From assembly GCA_050292445.1 (NCBI GenBank), contig JBNKLQ010000170.1, positions 1 to 13,462 of the forward strand: a stretch of DNA of 13,462 bases. The letters run 5' to 3'. The notes under the pieces were generated by a model, which did no database searches, was not told where the DNA came from, and saw only the letters and a program-made list of their open reading frames with translations. A program made the translations under genes and the position numbers. Below, piece by piece: positions 12,745 through 13,462 of the stretch. The number at the start of each line of letters is the position of its first letter. Positions within the stretch are counted from its first letter, which is position 1. This DNA comes from Leptofilum sp050292445. Lineage in GTDB: Bacteria > Chloroflexota > Anaerolineae > Promineifilales > Promineifilaceae.

Positions 12745-13462
12745 ATGTCTACAATGTCGATTGCTGAATTAATTGATGGGTTACGGCTAAACCGTGACTT
12801 TATGAGTAATGTCGTGGCTTGGGAGCGGCTGCCCGCGCGCCCTCCTTTAGCCGCGCCGTTTGCTTTACCTTCATCTATTCTACAAGCGTTACAAGCGCGT
12901 GGTATTGAGCAATTGTTTACCCATCAGTCAGCGGCGGTAACGGCCGTTTCCCAAAATCAAAACGTCATCATCGCCACCGCCACCGCTTCTGGCAAATCGC
13001 TGTGCTACACCATTCCCGTATTCCAGCGGCTACTAGACCGTCCGAAAGCGCGCGCCCTCTACATTTTCCCCACCAAAGCGCTGGCCCAAGATCAGCTCGC
13101 CGAAACCCAAACGCTGATTAGTGCTGGCAAGCTACCGTTTGAAGTGTACAGTTACGATGGCGACACGCCGCGCAGCCAGCGCACCCAGGTGCGGCGCAGC
13201 GATGGCATCCTCATCACCAATCCAGACATGTTGCACAGCGGCATCTTGCCCTACCACACCGGCTGGCGCAATTTGCTCAGCAATCTAGAATTTGTGGTGC
13301 TGGATGAGATTCACGCTTATCGGGGCATTTTTGGCAGCCACGTAGCCAACGTGCTGCGCCGCTTGCAGCGCTTGTGCCAATTTTACGGCAGCGATCCGCA
13401 GTTTATCTGTTGCTCGGCCACCATTGCTAATCCCCAAGAACATGCGGAACGGTTGGTGGAAC
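12745..13462 (+). CDS. DEAD/DEAH-box helicase, MrfA/YprA-like, N-terminal part (C-terminus outside window)
   Basis: There are 239 residues in frame from ATG 12745 to the edge with no stop. Superfamily 2 motifs occur in order: FTHQSAAV (Q-type motif, 58-65), Walker A TATASGKS (78-85), Ia PTKALAQDQ (109-117), Ib TNPDML (158-163), motif II DEIH (187-190) and motif III SAT (224-226). The segment VVLDEIHAYRGIFGSHVANVLRRLQRL is characteristic of the YprA/MrfA group, which carries a C-terminal zinc-binding DUF1998 domain. MrfA in Bacillus is a 3'-5' DNA helicase for mitomycin crosslink repair. The C-terminal zinc domain lies outside the window, so the subfamily assignment rests on the N-terminal half. 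It has its own promoter and diverges from the origin-like region. Confidence 0.88.
   Translation, partial: MSTMSIAELIDGLRLNRDFMSNVVAWERLPARPPLAAPFALPSSILQALQARGIEQLFTHQSAAVTAVSQNQNVIIATATASGKSLCYTIPVFQRLLDRPKARALYIFPTKALAQDQLAETQTLISAGKLPFEVYSYDGDTPRSQRTQVRRSDGILITNPDMLHSGILPYHTGWRNLLSNLEFVVLDEIHAYRGIFGSHVANVLRRLQRLCQFYGSDPQFICCSATIANPQEHAERLVE

Larger units (their letters stand above)
23..12947. repeat. Dispersed highly iterated palindrome ACGGCCGT (21 copies)
   Basis: Exact copies start at 23, 1054, 1450, 1588, 2812, 3530, 3973, 4666, 4997, 6330, 7302, 7842, 8583, 9066, 9372, 9636, 10161, 11066, 12206, 12341 and 12940. Eighteen are in genes and three in intergenic DNA. Random expectation for one 8-mer in 13.5 kb is about 0.2. 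Of 29 CGGCCG hexamers counted by eye, 21 have the flanking A and T. The base before the octamer is A in 15 copies, G in 4 and T in 2. This is a genome-wide motif type, like cyanobacterial HIP1, not a transposon. Confidence 0.9.

Overview
The window looks like a chromosomal segment from an environmental bacterium of the Chloroflexota (Anaerolineae/Caldilineae-like). This is an inference from gene content: Flp-type pilins with the GQGLVEYALIL core, a SpoVS protein in what need not be a spore former, an MrfA/YprA-like helicase, a YhaM-like nuclease and a secreted glycosidase-like protein. There is no rRNA, tRNA, CRISPR array or recognisable insertion sequence. Genes are densely packed with mixed orientation, and several starts lack a Shine-Dalgarno sequence.

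Layout. 1-448 (-): start of a secreted TIM-barrel glycosidase-like protein, cut by the window edge. 536-1274 (-): two Flp-family pilins, the larger carrying a C-terminal beta-rich extension. 1425-4589 (-): a likely transcription unit of a membrane-anchored hypothetical protein, a SAM methyltransferase with a zinc-ribbon tail, and a Ppx/GppA-HD phosphatase. 4590-4833: divergent intergenic region with two parS-like sites 30 bp apart. 4834-6069 (+): NYN-LOTUS putative RNase. 6041-7085 (-): ubiX followed by a PNPOx-like flavoprotein, with a perfect 16-bp parS-like palindrome inside the latter. 7208-8170 (+): YhaM-like OB-HD 3'-5' exoribonuclease. 8177-10309 (-): large GT39/PMT-like membrane glycosyltransferase. 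10465-11619 (+): CinA-like domain fused to an NMNAT-type nucleotidyltransferase. 11737-12006 (-): SpoVS, with its own promoter and terminator. 12112-12708: gene-free region with the hallmarks of a replication origin. 12745-end (+): DEAD/DEAH helicase of the MrfA/YprA type, cut by the window edge.

The strongest signals are non-coding. (1) The octamer palindrome ACGGCCGT occurs 21 times, where well under one copy is expected by chance. It behaves like a HIP1-type highly iterated palindrome and, in genes, is read in only two of three possible frames. (2) The 12.1-12.7 kb intergenic region has a perfect DnaA box and two near-perfect ones on the same strand at 21 and 20 bp spacing. It also has an AT-rich stretch with a box / GC-cluster / CTACTA-repeat arrangement like the DnaA-trio unwinding element. 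(3) Three parS-like sites lie 6-8 kb away. Together (2) and (3) suggest that the window covers a chromosomal origin not located beside dnaA, flanked by SpoVS and a helicase.

How the genes fit together: NYN-LOTUS and YhaM are probable RNA-processing enzymes. UbiX and PNPOx are flavin enzymes in one coupled unit. The CinA-NMNAT fusion points to NAD metabolism. The pilins, the PMT-like transferase and the glycosidase-like protein act at the cell surface.
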